From assembly GCA_941918925.1 (NCBI GenBank), contig OW799234.1, forward strand, positions 73,610,043 through 73,674,042: a stretch of DNA of 64,000 nucleotides, in the 5' to 3' direction. This stretch comes from Phyto melanocephala (lineage: Eukaryota; Arthropoda; Insecta; Diptera; Rhinophoridae). The position numbers and the translations under genes are program-made. Below, piece by piece: positions 11,721-22,100 of the stretch. Each line of letters begins with the position of its first letter. The stretch's first letter is position 1. The notes beneath the pieces were generated by a model. That model ran no database searches, was not told the origin of the DNA, and saw only the letters and a list, made by a program, of their open reading frames with translations.

Positions 11721-12364
11721 TTAAAAATAAATATGTTTATCTTATCCGGTGTTCACGTAAGGCAGTGTTTTTGTTGTAAGTGTATTTTCAGCAGTACTTT
11801 TTAATATTTTTTTTGTTATAATATTTTTTTGACACACTGTGTATCAGCTGTTGATGTTCATATGAAAAACTTAGAAATTCTAGCAGTGGACTTCAAAATA
11901 GAAATTATTTTATTTCCAGTAAATAAATATCTATTAAAAAATTATGAAAGCTACTTTTTTGTGCTGTTGTTATTGTATCAATTGTATTTCAATTTAAAAT
12001 GTTTTACTTGTTAACCTATTTTTTTTATTAAAAGCGCCATCTAATATTATGAACTGTTTTTAATCTTTTTAACTTGGTAGCACTGAATTGAGTACACCGA
12101 AAACAAGGTTGTATTAAAAAGAATCTATTTAAAACCAAATAATAAAAGTTTTTAACGAAATTATTTTGTATGGTGAAACCAGGTTTGAATGACTTATTTT
12201 AACGGTAAAACCAAATCTTGTATTAAAACATTAACTGCCGTGTTTATAAAAAAATATGTCAGGTCTATTGAATGCTTTTTTGGAAAATTCTGAAATATTT
12301 TTGATGAATACGGCAGTAAATGTGGAAAAATTTAAGTGTTAATTTTGTGCGTACACACCGTTAC
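11721..12364. other. AT-rich stretch, nothing recognised
   Basis: No supported frames or repeats. Confidence 0.4.
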
Positions 12365-12615
12365 ATCTGTGGCTTGGAGGTAAAAGGGCTAATGTCAAAA
12401 TTTTAACTTTTGAGAAAATTTGAATTGAACTTTAACTGTTATAGGTGCTTTCATAGTGACATTGGCCAGAATTTTATTTATGAAGCTGTTCTTGGTTAAG
12501 TATGACTTTAGCTGTTTTACCATTATGAAATAGAGCAAGAAAACAAATCTAATGCAATGATTAACTCAAATGAGCAAAAAAGTGACATTGGCCCTTTTAG
12601 CTCGAAGCCACAGAT
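12365..12615. mobile_element. MITE with ATCTGTGGCTTGGAG ends, copy 1
   Basis: The left arm starts ATCTGTGGCTTGGAGGTAAA and the right arm ends with its complement (CTCGAAGCCACAGAT). The arms continue as GGGCTAATGTCA and TGACATTGGCCC. A second copy in opposite internal orientation lies at 29252-29453. Short, TIR-bounded and without coding capacity. The target duplication was not resolved. Confidence 0.8.
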
Positions 12616-12754
12616 ATGTTGCTTTACTTCTTAAATTTGAAAAAAAAGTTCCACTGAAAGAGGCGGATTGCTTACCGAGGCTACTGGTAAATGTGAATGT
12701 GATTGTTTGTGCAGTTCAGAAGAGTTTTTATTTTAACAAGGAAGATAAGAATTA

Positions 12755-13372
12755 CCCAGCCATTTCAAACAAATTTGAAGCCCAACAATTGGAGGTATTG
12801 CTACATGAAGAATTGTTGTCGAACTCAATAAGAGCTTACGAATCCACAGACACACACTCAAGCGTCAATATCAAAACTCAAGCATTAATTTCAAAACAGG
12901 ATATTCGGAACTATACGAATTAAAGTTAAGAGATCTTCAAAAACCAATTTGAGTATTCGAAATGCTTCTTTAACGCTACAAGGGATAATCATTTTTGCAC
13001 TGATCATTACATGCGATGAAAAATGGATCCATTAAGAGATTGTATTTAAAGTCCAGCCAAAGAGTTAAATCGACACCAAATTATTTATGGCTTTAAGGTA
13101 ATGATCTGTTTTTGGTGCAGCCAAAAAAATTCTTTCTCTTATGAGCTGGTGAAATCATGCAAGACTATTACAGGAAACCTCTACCGAATACGACTGATTC
13201 ATTTGAATCAAGCTTGGCCGAAAATACCAAGAATATGAGCTCAGCATGGAGTCTGTTGCAATACCTTTTGACAAGTCTAATAATTCAGTCCTTCCCTGAT
13301 ATGACCACTATTTATTTCAATCGATGCAGAACGCTCTCTCTGAAATTCGCTTCATGGGTTGAACTCATGCAT
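12755..13372 (+). pseudogene. Decayed mariner (mauritiana-like) transposase with internal deletion
   Basis: Blocks of a classic mariner transposase appear in order with stops and frameshifts: KFEAQQLEVLLHEE (about 12768), then IITCDEKWIH (about 13003) containing the first catalytic Asp. These are followed by GFKVMICFW and YELVKSCKTITGNLYRIRL (13088-13190), equivalent to the family's GKKVMLCIWWDQ...YELL block. SMQNALSEIRF in another frame (about 13323) matches the C-terminal region. The helix-turn-helix part between the first two blocks is mostly lost. The frames at 12570-12923 and 13157-13375 are pieces of this corpse and of the adjacent MITE. Confidence 0.8.
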
Positions 13373-13399
13373 TAACAATTTCTTTTGCAGGTCTTTTTT

Positions 13400-13615
13400 T
13401 GCTAAGTATGTATGTATGTACATAAGTTAAGCTAAATGAATTTAAAAATTTATAAAATTTTATTAACAATCTAGTTCTACACTCTGTTATGTTTGCTGGG
13501 TAATGCTTTAACACAGTTTTGCATGAATTGCATGACTTTAGAGGGTTATTTATTGTTACCTTGTAAATACATACATTCATACACGTATGTATGTATGTAT
13601 GTATATGTAAACAGC
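13400..13615. repeat. (TATG)n/(TACA)n microsatellites
   Basis: ATGTATGTATGT tracts near 13406-13420 and 13565-13605. Confidence 0.8.
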
Positions 13616-14139
13616 ATATACACACTCACGTATGGATATTTATTTTAAAAGTAATTTATTTATATTTTATTCTTTATTTGACAATTTTTGGTTGTGAATA
13701 AAATAAATTTGTATCAAGTTGACATGGTTGGCATTTTAAAATGATTTAACATGTAAGTGCGACTGCTGCAGTTAAAGTTTTGGTTGCTGTAATCAAAAAA
13801 TGATTATTTCTTTTATTGGGTTTAAATAATGAAAACGGAACATGTCCTAAGCTGAAGGACAATTTGGCATAGCTTACAAAAATATCATTCTACTGCATGT
13901 TGTGGCAAAATTATTTATTTCTATATTGAAAATGACGATTATAGTTAAAGGGTAAAATTTGATAAATGGAAAATGACATAACTGCAAATATATTTTCATG
14001 TAACAAAATGGCTCTCTTTGAAAGTTGTCTTTTTCGCTCATGTACACGCAAAGAAAAGCCATGGTTATGACGTGATCACGACGGTCATATTATTTGGAAT
14101 ATTTGGTTATCAAAAGTACAATTAATATATTTATGTGTT
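13616..14139. other. AT-rich stretch, nothing recognised
   Basis: No supported feature. Confidence 0.4.
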
Positions 14140-14410
14140 ATGGGGGAATATCAAAACAGATCACAACTATTTTTTGCTTCTTTTCGACCACCTTCGCTTC
14201 TTAGTCATTTCATGGCAACGTATCGGCCTCAACTCCTTCACTGAGACCCCCGCCACTACAGACGTTTTCTGTGGACTACTAAACGATTTTACATTGCCAA
14301 CTAGTAATTGTGGATAATACTAATCAGACAGTTCTTCTTTAGAGTGAGCACATTCCAAGGATTCACATGTAATGTGTGCCTACCTGTGATCCAATCCAGA
14401 AAACAAAGTA
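14140..14410 (-). mobile_element. LINE 3'-end fragment (same family as 47.87-49.1 kb)
   Basis: Read on the plus strand, the sequence from GGGGGAATATCAAAACAG through CTTTTCGACCACC, TCACTGAGACCC and ACATTGC parallels 47869-48060. There the same landmarks (GGGGGGATATTGAAGCAGAC, CTTTTCGACCTC, TCACTGAG, ACATTGCAG) lie at the 3' end of a minus-strand LINE. The sequences are diverged. No coding block is left here. Confidence 0.5.
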
Positions 14411-14876
14411 TTTTTTTCCTTCTTCTTTTTAAATATGTATGCTATTTTGTTTATAGTTTGCTTGTGTATATTTATGTACATGTATGGACTATAGAAATGT
14501 TAAACGTTGAATATTTGAACTTATAATGTAGAAACGATTTGAGCACTGTTCATCCAACTACTGCACCGATAAATGAAAATACATTTCAAATGGTATATAT
14601 TTTCTTTAATTTAAATCGGTTGACAAATAGCCTTCTTAAATATTTATTTTATTTAGGACTGGATGCGCATAAGGTAATTTTAATGATCATAATGACATTT
14701 CATGCATTTGTTCCTTTTCTCAAACGCCAATATTACAATTGTCAAACCTCAAATAAAAATAAGTAAGAGCGATATATTTGGCTGCGCCAGATCTTATAAC
14801 AACCGTTACAAAAGTGTAAATATTCAACTATAAGTATAAAGACCTTACAACTATATTATGATTTTGCTGGCTTCAG

Positions 14877-15177
14877 CTACTGTCAAAAATCAACGAAAAG
14901 TCTGTCAAATTCTTAAGCAAATTTCTTAAGACTTGTTGCAAAACTGAAATAAAAATTAGAAAGAAATTCACAGTAGCGGACTTCCAAAATTCGTTAGCAT
15001 TAATAGCAGAAACAAAACCGGAATTGAATATGAAATTAAAAATTCTAAAACTTAAAAAATGCAATATTCAGCCGATTCTCTTAATTATTGGTGAAGTCTC
15101 AAACATTAAGGAAATATTTGTTTACTTCGATGAGATTAAATATCCAATGGTACGAATAATCACTGCTGTAAAAGTAA
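14877..15177 (+). pseudogene. SAMD3-like C-terminal exon fragment
   Basis: After a plausible acceptor (GCTGGCTTCAG at 14866-14876) a frame stays open for about 100 codons. It includes IRKKFTVADFQNSLALI, IQPILLIIGEVSNIKEIFVY and FDEIKYPMVRIITAV. These align block by block with exon 6 of the minus-strand gene at 23643-25581 (IRKRFSVADSQESFVIL, IQPRLLVVGHLN, YVYFDNIKFPYLTIADAI). The final FFVFNIEFP block is missing, so the copy is 3'-truncated; GTAAAA at 15168 could be a chance donor. The domain matches the C-terminal region of SAMD3-like proteins, whose function is not established. An isolated exon suggests a dispersed gene fragment. Confidence 0.6.
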
Positions 15178-16829
15178 AGTTTTTTTCGTGTTTAATTAAG
15201 AGTTTTCGAAACAATCTGCTGTATTTTGTAACTTTTTGTATCGTTTTTTTATGAACTTAATTCTGAGAAGAAATATTTAAAAGTATTTACCTTCATTAAT
15301 GAAATAATTAACCTTAAACAACACTAAGAAATTCATATATATTTTAAGTAGTTTCTTACATTTTTCATACTACTGTCAATATATATGTTTTATGTTTTTT
15401 TAAACTCAATTATTATTTTCTATTTATATTTTACTTCATTAAAATGAACAAATAAAAATTAAATTAAAAAATTTTTAAAACAATATTTCATTTATTTTAT
15501 GCAGGGGCTACAGAAAATATATAACAACGATTAAACTTTTATTCAAATTGAAGTATATTTTAATTACAATCTGCTTAGAGTTTAACAAAAACAATTACTG
15601 GTTTGAACAAAATTTTAATTAAATTGTTTTTTTTTCCTAACAAATGAAATAATCAAGATAACAATTTTTTGTATTAAACAATATTTTTTTTTTCAGTTAA
15701 GTTTTTAGTCAATATGATATATTTTTTATCAACAAGAAATAGATCAACGGAAAGCGTTTTTATTCAGAATGACAACAATTTTTATTAAATATTTATTGTA
15801 AAAAAATTGATAAGCCAATTAAAATTTTTTTTTAATCAGTATCACAAATTTTGTTATAAGCGATAATTTAAAATATTTTTTGTTTTGATCTTTGAACTTT
15901 GTAATCAAATCTCATTTTTATTTCTTTCTGTGTAATATCAATCACTTGTTTGCTGATATGACGTCACCCATGAGCAAGGTATTTTGACTCCTGGTAGACT
16001 TAAGTCGACAGCTGATCATTGTTTTGTTTATGCATTTTCTTCCCAAATGTCAAAAATTTGTAAGTTGTAACTAAGTAGACGTATTTGTATTATAAATATT
16101 TTTTACTAACATTTTGTTACTTGTTTTTTATCAGCTGTTTAAGTGTTTGTTTTGACATTTAGGAATTTTTTTTTTGTGCGTTTACCTGCAGTTAATAAGT
16201 ATTCCTTGCACATGAGAGAGCTGCTTTTTTAAAATTTTTTATCATTAAAGGTGGACATTTGGAATAAACCAGAGTACACTTATACAGATATTGGTTTTGA
16301 TCTTTTTTTTTTCTAAGTCAGAATATGTCAAACAACATATATAGATAACAGATTTCAGTGCAAAGTATTTTTAAACTACTGTGCATACAAAAAAAAAAGA
16401 AGTAAAATTATGTTCGTCTGCGCTATCAGCTTATGTGATTGCACCATGAAATAAATTAAAAAATTAAAGAAGAGAGAGAATTTGTCTCTGGACTTTGACA
16501 GCTAAAATTTAAAATAAGTGAAGAAACTGACGAGTCTAGAATGATGAATAAATTTGCCTTGTTATTCATATAAGAGATTTTTATAAAATTTAATGATTGT
16601 CTCATGGAATATATTTTTAAATAACATCCTGCGATACGAGATCTTATAATAAATCAAAAAATAATAAATTTGTAGACGGCCATTTGCAAGAGAAGTTTGC
16701 CAATATTTAGCAAAAAAATAAAAAATTCGAGTAGAATATGCATTTGTCTAAGGATTTACAAATCGCCGTTGCTCCAACAAATTCAGTTATGTGTTTTTTA
16801 CTGAGTTTTTAGGAGTTAAAAAAAGCATT
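15178..16829. other. AT-rich stretch, nothing recognised
   Basis: Long A/T runs without supported frames, terminal repeats or RNA genes. Confidence 0.5.
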
Positions 16830-17159
16830 TTATTTTGTTACTTTACAGTAAAAAAAAACATCGATGTTTATTGGTGTATTTTCGCCTAACACTCTTACAA
16901 AACTTGTATTTATTAATTTTTGTGTTCCAGAATTTTTTGTTTTAGCAATTTCCAAATATGTAGCCTTGTGAATGTGTTTAATACGGCCCATCAAGTTAGA
17001 AGTATTACCAGCGGTCCTTATATTGCCAAACCAAGCTCGACGTTGACAGTGCCATATTAATAGTAAAATTAAGAAAAATATATTATTGCTGTTAACATCA
17101 AACACACAAAAAGAACTTGCATTACTGATTAATACGATAAAAGAGAAAATTTCGTTCAC
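16830..17159 (-). pseudogene. BED-zinc-finger hAT-type transposase fragment
   Basis: A 109-codon minus-strand frame contains TAGNTSNLMGRIKHIHKATY. This matches the second half of a BED finger (TSGNTSNL..HLK..H), which is typical of hAT transposase N-termini and ZBED proteins. The expected upstream Cys pair is largely lost: the segment before it reads WHCQRRAWFGNIR, with one Cys left. No DDE core or ends were found nearby. It is most likely an N-terminal scrap of an autonomous hAT; a domesticated BED protein exon is less likely given the eroded zinc ligands. Confidence 0.5.
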
Positions 17160-17364
17160 TAGACAAATATACTTTCGATTTTTTCTGCATACGCTGTTGC
17201 TCTATGAATATAACGTATACTTTTACTGTGTTGTTACATCAAGCGATTTTATAACAAATTAATTCATTCTTGGAGGGTTCTTGTTTAAAAACATTGTCAC
17301 AACTATAAATGAGTTGTATTTATTTACTTAAACAAAAGCTGCGGGATGCGTAAATTTCAAATTC

Positions 17365-17476
17365 AGCTTTTGGATACATCGAATAAAAAAACATAGATGT
17401 ATCGATTGATATCGTATGATACGATACATCGACATTTAAACGATGTATCGAAACCAAAACATCGATGTTTACGATG
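17365..17476. repeat. Cluster of ATCGAT/CGATAC palindromic motifs
   Basis: ATCGAT, GATACATCG, TGTATCGATT, ATATCGTATGATACGATACA and CATCGATG recur within about 110 bp in both orientations. The cluster continues on the far side of the Transib-like insertion (CGATGCATCGATTAACATCG, 19062-19082). CGATA/TATCGATA clusters are binding sites of BEAF-32 and DREF in Drosophila. Whether that applies here is inference. Confidence 0.5.
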
Positions 17477-19061
17477 CACAGAGGAGTATTTGACCTGAAA
17501 AGCTGGCCAAAAAGGCAAAACTAAATTTTAAGAAATATTAAAAACTAAGTAAGCAGCTTGACAAACAACAATATTTTACATTATATTGTAAATTTTTAAG
17601 AATTTTAGTTGCGATTTGTAGCTCTGAGACGCTGCTAAAGTCGGGAAAGTGAAGAAAATTATATGAGATTTTAATGTTTTTTTCGGTTTCTGGATATTTT
17701 TATGATATTTTTTTTTGCAGCTAAACGAATAAAGGTCTTACAATGATTTTTTTTCGCTGAAAGGTTTGATCATAGGGTTTTCAGAAAAGAAAAAAAAAAT
17801 TTAAATATGTTGAATATTCACGTTGAAACAATTCGTTAAAAAGTTGAAAACAAACAAAAAATATACACTTTTTTGCAAAAACAGAAAATGAAGAGATTTT
17901 TGAAAGTGAGGTTAGCATCTCTTCGAATTATGTTTAATACCACAATAAAATTTGGAATCTCTTATTTTAGAAACATAAAAAAAATGTGCGCAAGTTTGCG
18001 CCATTATTTTTGACGATTTTTTTAAATTTTCACATTTCTTCTATTTTTGCTCATCAGGCACTTTTTCTTATACATTTATATCGTCATTAACTTTTATGTA
18101 TTTTGAATTATTGACTTCAACTGTTAATCACATCACTTTTAACACTTCATAATTATAAATTTGAAAAATTCTTCTTCTTCCTGGCACCGATGATGCAGCT
18201 AATAAGGATATACACACGACATAATAATTATTAAGGAATTTTTATTAGTTTAACTTTTCCGTATATTAAGTATTAAATAATATAAAATAAATATAATAAA
18301 GCCTTTTTTCGTAAAAAAATACTGTTTCATAAGAGCTTTACAATTTTCCAAAAAAATTTTTTTTTAATTAGACTGTAAATCATATGTATGCATGTACATA
18401 CAGTCTGTTAAGAATAAGTTTAAACCTTTAAAATCAACATTTGTTAATTGAGTTTTACTATTTATACCGACTTTTATTCCTTAGGAATGTGGCTTTTGGA
18501 AAAATCTTAAAAATTTAAACTTTTTGGTTCTTTAATTTTTTTATTGCATTTTGAAAACAAAAAATTTTACGAATTTTGCAGGAAAATTTGTTTTTTCCGC
18601 CATTACATTTTTAATAACTCCGAAATAGTAATAGATAGAAAAGAAATGTGTTTGGTTAGCTTAAGCAGAATTTTCCGGTGCATCTTCTGATCCTCCTGCT
18701 ATTAAAATCAGAGAATCCGTTTTCAAGTTATGACAAAATATATTAGGCAACCTAACGATTTAGAGAGTGAAATATGCCACGCCTTTAACAGAAAATCCTT
18801 ACGTACTAGAGAAAAACGGAAATCAGATTTCAATTCAGGGCATCAAAATCAATATAGTCCACATTCTTTTATTTCTAGCAGAGACAAAAAATTTTTTTTT
18901 TTGCGCAGTGTACTTTTGTTGCGCAGTGTAATTTTTTCAAAATCTGCCACTAGATTTCTTATATCATACTACACCTAAAACTATCAAAAAACTATAACTT
19001 TTAATTCAAAAAACATGTTTAATAATTTTGACCAGCTTTTCAGGCCAAATACTCCTCTGTG
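17477..19061. mobile_element. Transib-like non-autonomous DNA transposon
   Basis: Terminal inverted repeats of at least 32 bp: the left end begins CACAGAGGAGTATTTGACCT and continues GAAAAGCTGGCC. The complement of the right end begins CACAGAGGAGTATTTGGCCT and continues GAAAAGCTGGTC, two differences in 32. The direct flanks are the 5-bp CGATG (17472-17476 and 19062-19066). Transib elements begin with CAC, make 5-bp GC-rich target duplications, and have ends like V(D)J recombination signals. No transposase frame is present in the 1.5-kb interior. Confidence 0.6.
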
Positions 19062-19303
19062 CGATGCATCGATTAACATCGAGCAGCTCTACTATTAGTT
19101 AGTTTTGAACTAATCAAGATATTCTTAAACGGTTTGGAGGAAAAAAATAGAGCAATAAAAAAAATGTTAAACATTGTCACATAACAGATTACGTCAGAGC
19201 AGCGACGAAATGCTTATACTAGTTTTTGTAATCAAAAATGCATATACAATACATAAGTCATCGACCAATACACCTATAAATACATATATTTTTATACATA
19301 TAT

Positions 19304-19560
19304 CGACCCCTGTGCGCGAAATTATCGTATGGTGCGTTTTTTAAGAAATCGACTTTTTATGCAAATTGGTTCTACATCCATTAGTTAATCTGCTGATAAA
19401 ATATTATAGCGATAACGGTTTTAGTTATGGAGATAACACTTTGTACATTTTATCGTATGTAGCAGTGCTACTTACGTTTTTATTTATTTAAAAGTAATAA
19501 AAACGATCTACTGTAAAATTTTCTTTCTGTAACATACGACAAATTTGCGCACAGGGGTCG
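19304..19560. mobile_element. MITE with CGACCCCTGTGCGC ends
   Basis: The left end CGACCCCTGTGCGCGAAATT and the complement of the right end CGACCCCTGTGCGCAAATTT are inverted. The CATACGA/TCGTATG pair follows inside each arm. Flanks are TATAT-rich, so the target duplication cannot be read unambiguously. 257 bp, no coding sequence. Confidence 0.8.
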
Positions 19561-20541
19561 ATATATATCTATTCAATATTAAGTTTACCTTCTTCTTTTG
19601 AGTTAAAAATACCTTAACTCATCGTTAGGTATACGTCTGAATGCTGACAAAATCTTTGGTTTTGTCATATGATTAAGCCTGAACAATATTCTGACAATAT
19701 TTCTCTTATCTCCCACGATTGCGATATAAGTAAGGCACGGTCAAGATATAAGACACTTTATTCCCCATCATGGTATTCACCTAAAAATAAATTTAAAAAA
19801 TTTCTTTTCCTCACATCCTTACCAACAGCCATATATTTTGCTCTCATTCTCTGCCCTTTTTAACTAACTTTAAGTGTGTAAAAATAATTCAACTTCTTCC
19901 TAATGTTGCATTTCAGTAAAAATATACTTGTTTCTTTGTTTCTTCCTGTGATGTTTTAACATCATGTTTTTTTCTTTGATTATAAGAGGAAATCCTTTTA
20001 GTTTAAATGTATTCGTACTTAAGCCCCATACTGAGCGAGCGAATCAGCAACACCAACTAAATGAGTGTGATTGTACTTTTTTGTTTGCATCATTGAATGT
20101 TCTTGGTTCTTCAAGAGGTTCTTCGTATGGGGTTTGAGGCAAATACAAGACGAATTCATTGGATTTCATGCATGTTAAGGGGTGTTGAAGCATATACAAT
20201 TACAAAGTTTCATCTAACAAAACAAAAAAAAAAAAAAGAAAAAAAACTTCAAGTATTTGAAAGTACTCTAGTGTTATAATGTTTTTTTTATATTTCTTTC
20301 TCATGTTCAGTGCGTTTTTTGTTCTTAATATTTTTTTATTTTTATTAGTTGTTGTATTTTTAGTTTTGTTTCTTAGATTATCCTTAAGTATGATGATGTG
20401 AAATTAAATAACTGAATCATTGGATTACATGCTGTTATTAGTTTTTTAATTGGAAAAGTTCATTCGCATTGAGGTTGAGTAATGAAGCTTTAGAGTTTTA
20501 AAGGGTTAAAATTGGAATAGATTTATTTATTTAGTTAATTA
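19561..20541. other. AT-rich stretch, nothing recognised
   Basis: No supported frame or repeat. Confidence 0.45.
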
Positions 20542-20561
20542 TGTGTGTGTGTGTGTGTGTG
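20542..20561. repeat. (GT)n microsatellite
   Basis: About ten uninterrupted TG/GT dinucleotides just before the Helitron 5' end. Confidence 0.9.
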
Positions 20562-20584
20562 GATATGAAAAAACTTTCAATAAA

Positions 20585-20860
20585 TCTATATACAATATAA
20601 AAGTGTAACGTGACTGACTGATACATTATCGCACAGCCAAAACGCAAAAAACTAAAGACATTCGAAAGAAATTTGGACAGTGGGAAGGGATTTTTAGAAA
20701 TTCTAAGTTTAAGTGGGTAAAACGGTAGTCCTACATAGATTAATTTAAAAAGTTGTTGTTGAAAAAAAGCTGACAGGTGTCTGGCCTTTTTCTTTAATTT
20801 TCAACTCCTAAGAGGGAAAAACGGGTAAAAGCTATAATTTAGTATTTTTTGATGATATAA
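20585..20860 (+). mobile_element. Helitron 5'-end fragment, same family as 3373-6754
   Basis: Begins A|TCTATATACAATATAAAAG followed by GTAACGTGACTGACTGA and CACAGCC. It shares landmarks such as AGCTGACAGGTGTCTGGCC and AAAACGGGTAAAA with 3373-3720. It is cut off at about 20860, where a DD41D transposon fragment begins. It lacks the minisatellite and the 3' end. Confidence 0.8.
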
Positions 20861-20865
20861 AAAAA

Positions 20866-21309
20866 AGTGTAGCTTCGGCTGTGTAGCACGTAGCGCCGTC
20901 CTGTTGAAACCAAATGTTGCCAATATCCTCCTCTTCAATTTTTGTGAACAAAAATTCGTTCAACATGGCCCGATAACGATCGCTTTTGACTACGGCCAGT
21001 CCTTGCTCATTTTCGAAGAAAAATGGCACAATTATTCTTTGGACCAAAATCCGCACCAAATAGTGACTCGTTTTGGGTGTATCGACTTTTCAATGATCAA
21101 AATGAGCTTCATCTGAAAAGATGATTTTTTTTTGAAAAATCGGCCAAAGTAATGTCGCAATATTTTCCAGCGTTGTTCAAGCGTATACACAACCATATTC
21201 GTTCAGCGGAAGCATAAAACTAATTATCTGTCAAATCAGACATGAGCTAAGTGTTACCATTCACAGAATAAGCACTAGTTGAAAAAAAAAATTTAAATGG
21301 CGGACCCTT
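20866..21309 (-). mobile_element. Truncated DD41D mariner-like element (AAGGGTCCGCC family)
   Basis: The right terminus is GGCGGACCCTT (21299-21309), identical to that of 32462-33008; the left end is lost at the Helitron boundary. On the minus strand the coding remnant includes YTLEQRWKILRHYF, FSDEAHFD, then VRILVQRIIVPFFFENEQGL through MLNEFLFTKIEEE to NIWFQQDGATCYTAEATL, which carries the second catalytic Asp. The linker and part of the first catalytic region are deleted and the third Asp lies beyond the break. It cannot be functional. Confidence 0.8.
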
Positions 21310-21489
21310 GACTTTTGATTTCAACTTCAAATTTTGAACTGGAAATGGTAAGGATCGGTGAAGGGGGAATAATGCCCTTATATGTAGTATTTATAACTTA
21401 AAGAATTTTGTTAATAATCATATTATGACTAAAATTTAAATAGATAATATTTGCTCTTTTCTAAAGCAAATTATTGTTTTTTGCTATTA

Positions 21490-22100
21490 AAGGGTGTTTA
21501 AATTTTAAGGGCAGATGTTGATTTTGAAAAAGAAAACAACACAAATTACTTAGATAATTATTGTCACTTCTTTTTATTATGATAATATTGGTATGGTTCA
21601 ATTATGTATGGAACAAAATATCGGCCAAAAGGCAACCGCGATATCGGCAGCAGACCTCCATCTGATGTTCCAAATTTACAATAACAATGTTAAAGTTCAA
21701 TTGTTGGGCACGTTGATGAGTCGAGGTTGACTGCTCGTTTGCCACACTATCGCGACAAACAGCAAAGTTTTCCGTTCAACGAACTAAGCAGGTATTCACA
21801 GATGTTTTCACATTTCATACAGAAATTTAAATATTTTTCACAATTCTCCCGATTGTGAAAGAATTTGAACGATTATGTTGACAAAAAGAATCATGAAGTG
21901 CACGAAATGCATTTTGATTTGAACGCCCATTTTCATCATAATCCTGAATAACTTTAACGCGTTGCTCGATTGTCTATCTTTCAATGGTTCAAATTAAATT
22001 AGTCTAAAATTGAGAAATGTCAAATGAAATGCAGAAAAAAAAACTTGACGTTTAGGTGTGGTTCACATTCAACATCGGCCCTTAAAATTTAACCACACTT
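21490..22100 (-). mobile_element. Internally deleted DD41D-type element (AAGGGTGTTTAAATTTTAAG ends)
   Basis: The left end AAGGGTGTTTAAATTTTAAG GGCAGATGTTG and the complement of the right end AAGTGTGGTTAAATTTTAAG GGCCGATGTTG form inverted repeats of about 30 bp. TA precedes the left end; the right flank is mutated. Reading on the minus strand, the interior joins an N-terminal transposase part (TIEQRVKVIQDYDENGRSNQ, then HNRSNSFTIGRIVKNI) and a linker trace (STSTHQRAQQL) directly to a C-terminus-like RGCLLADILFHT. The whole catalytic core is missing. Confidence 0.7.
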
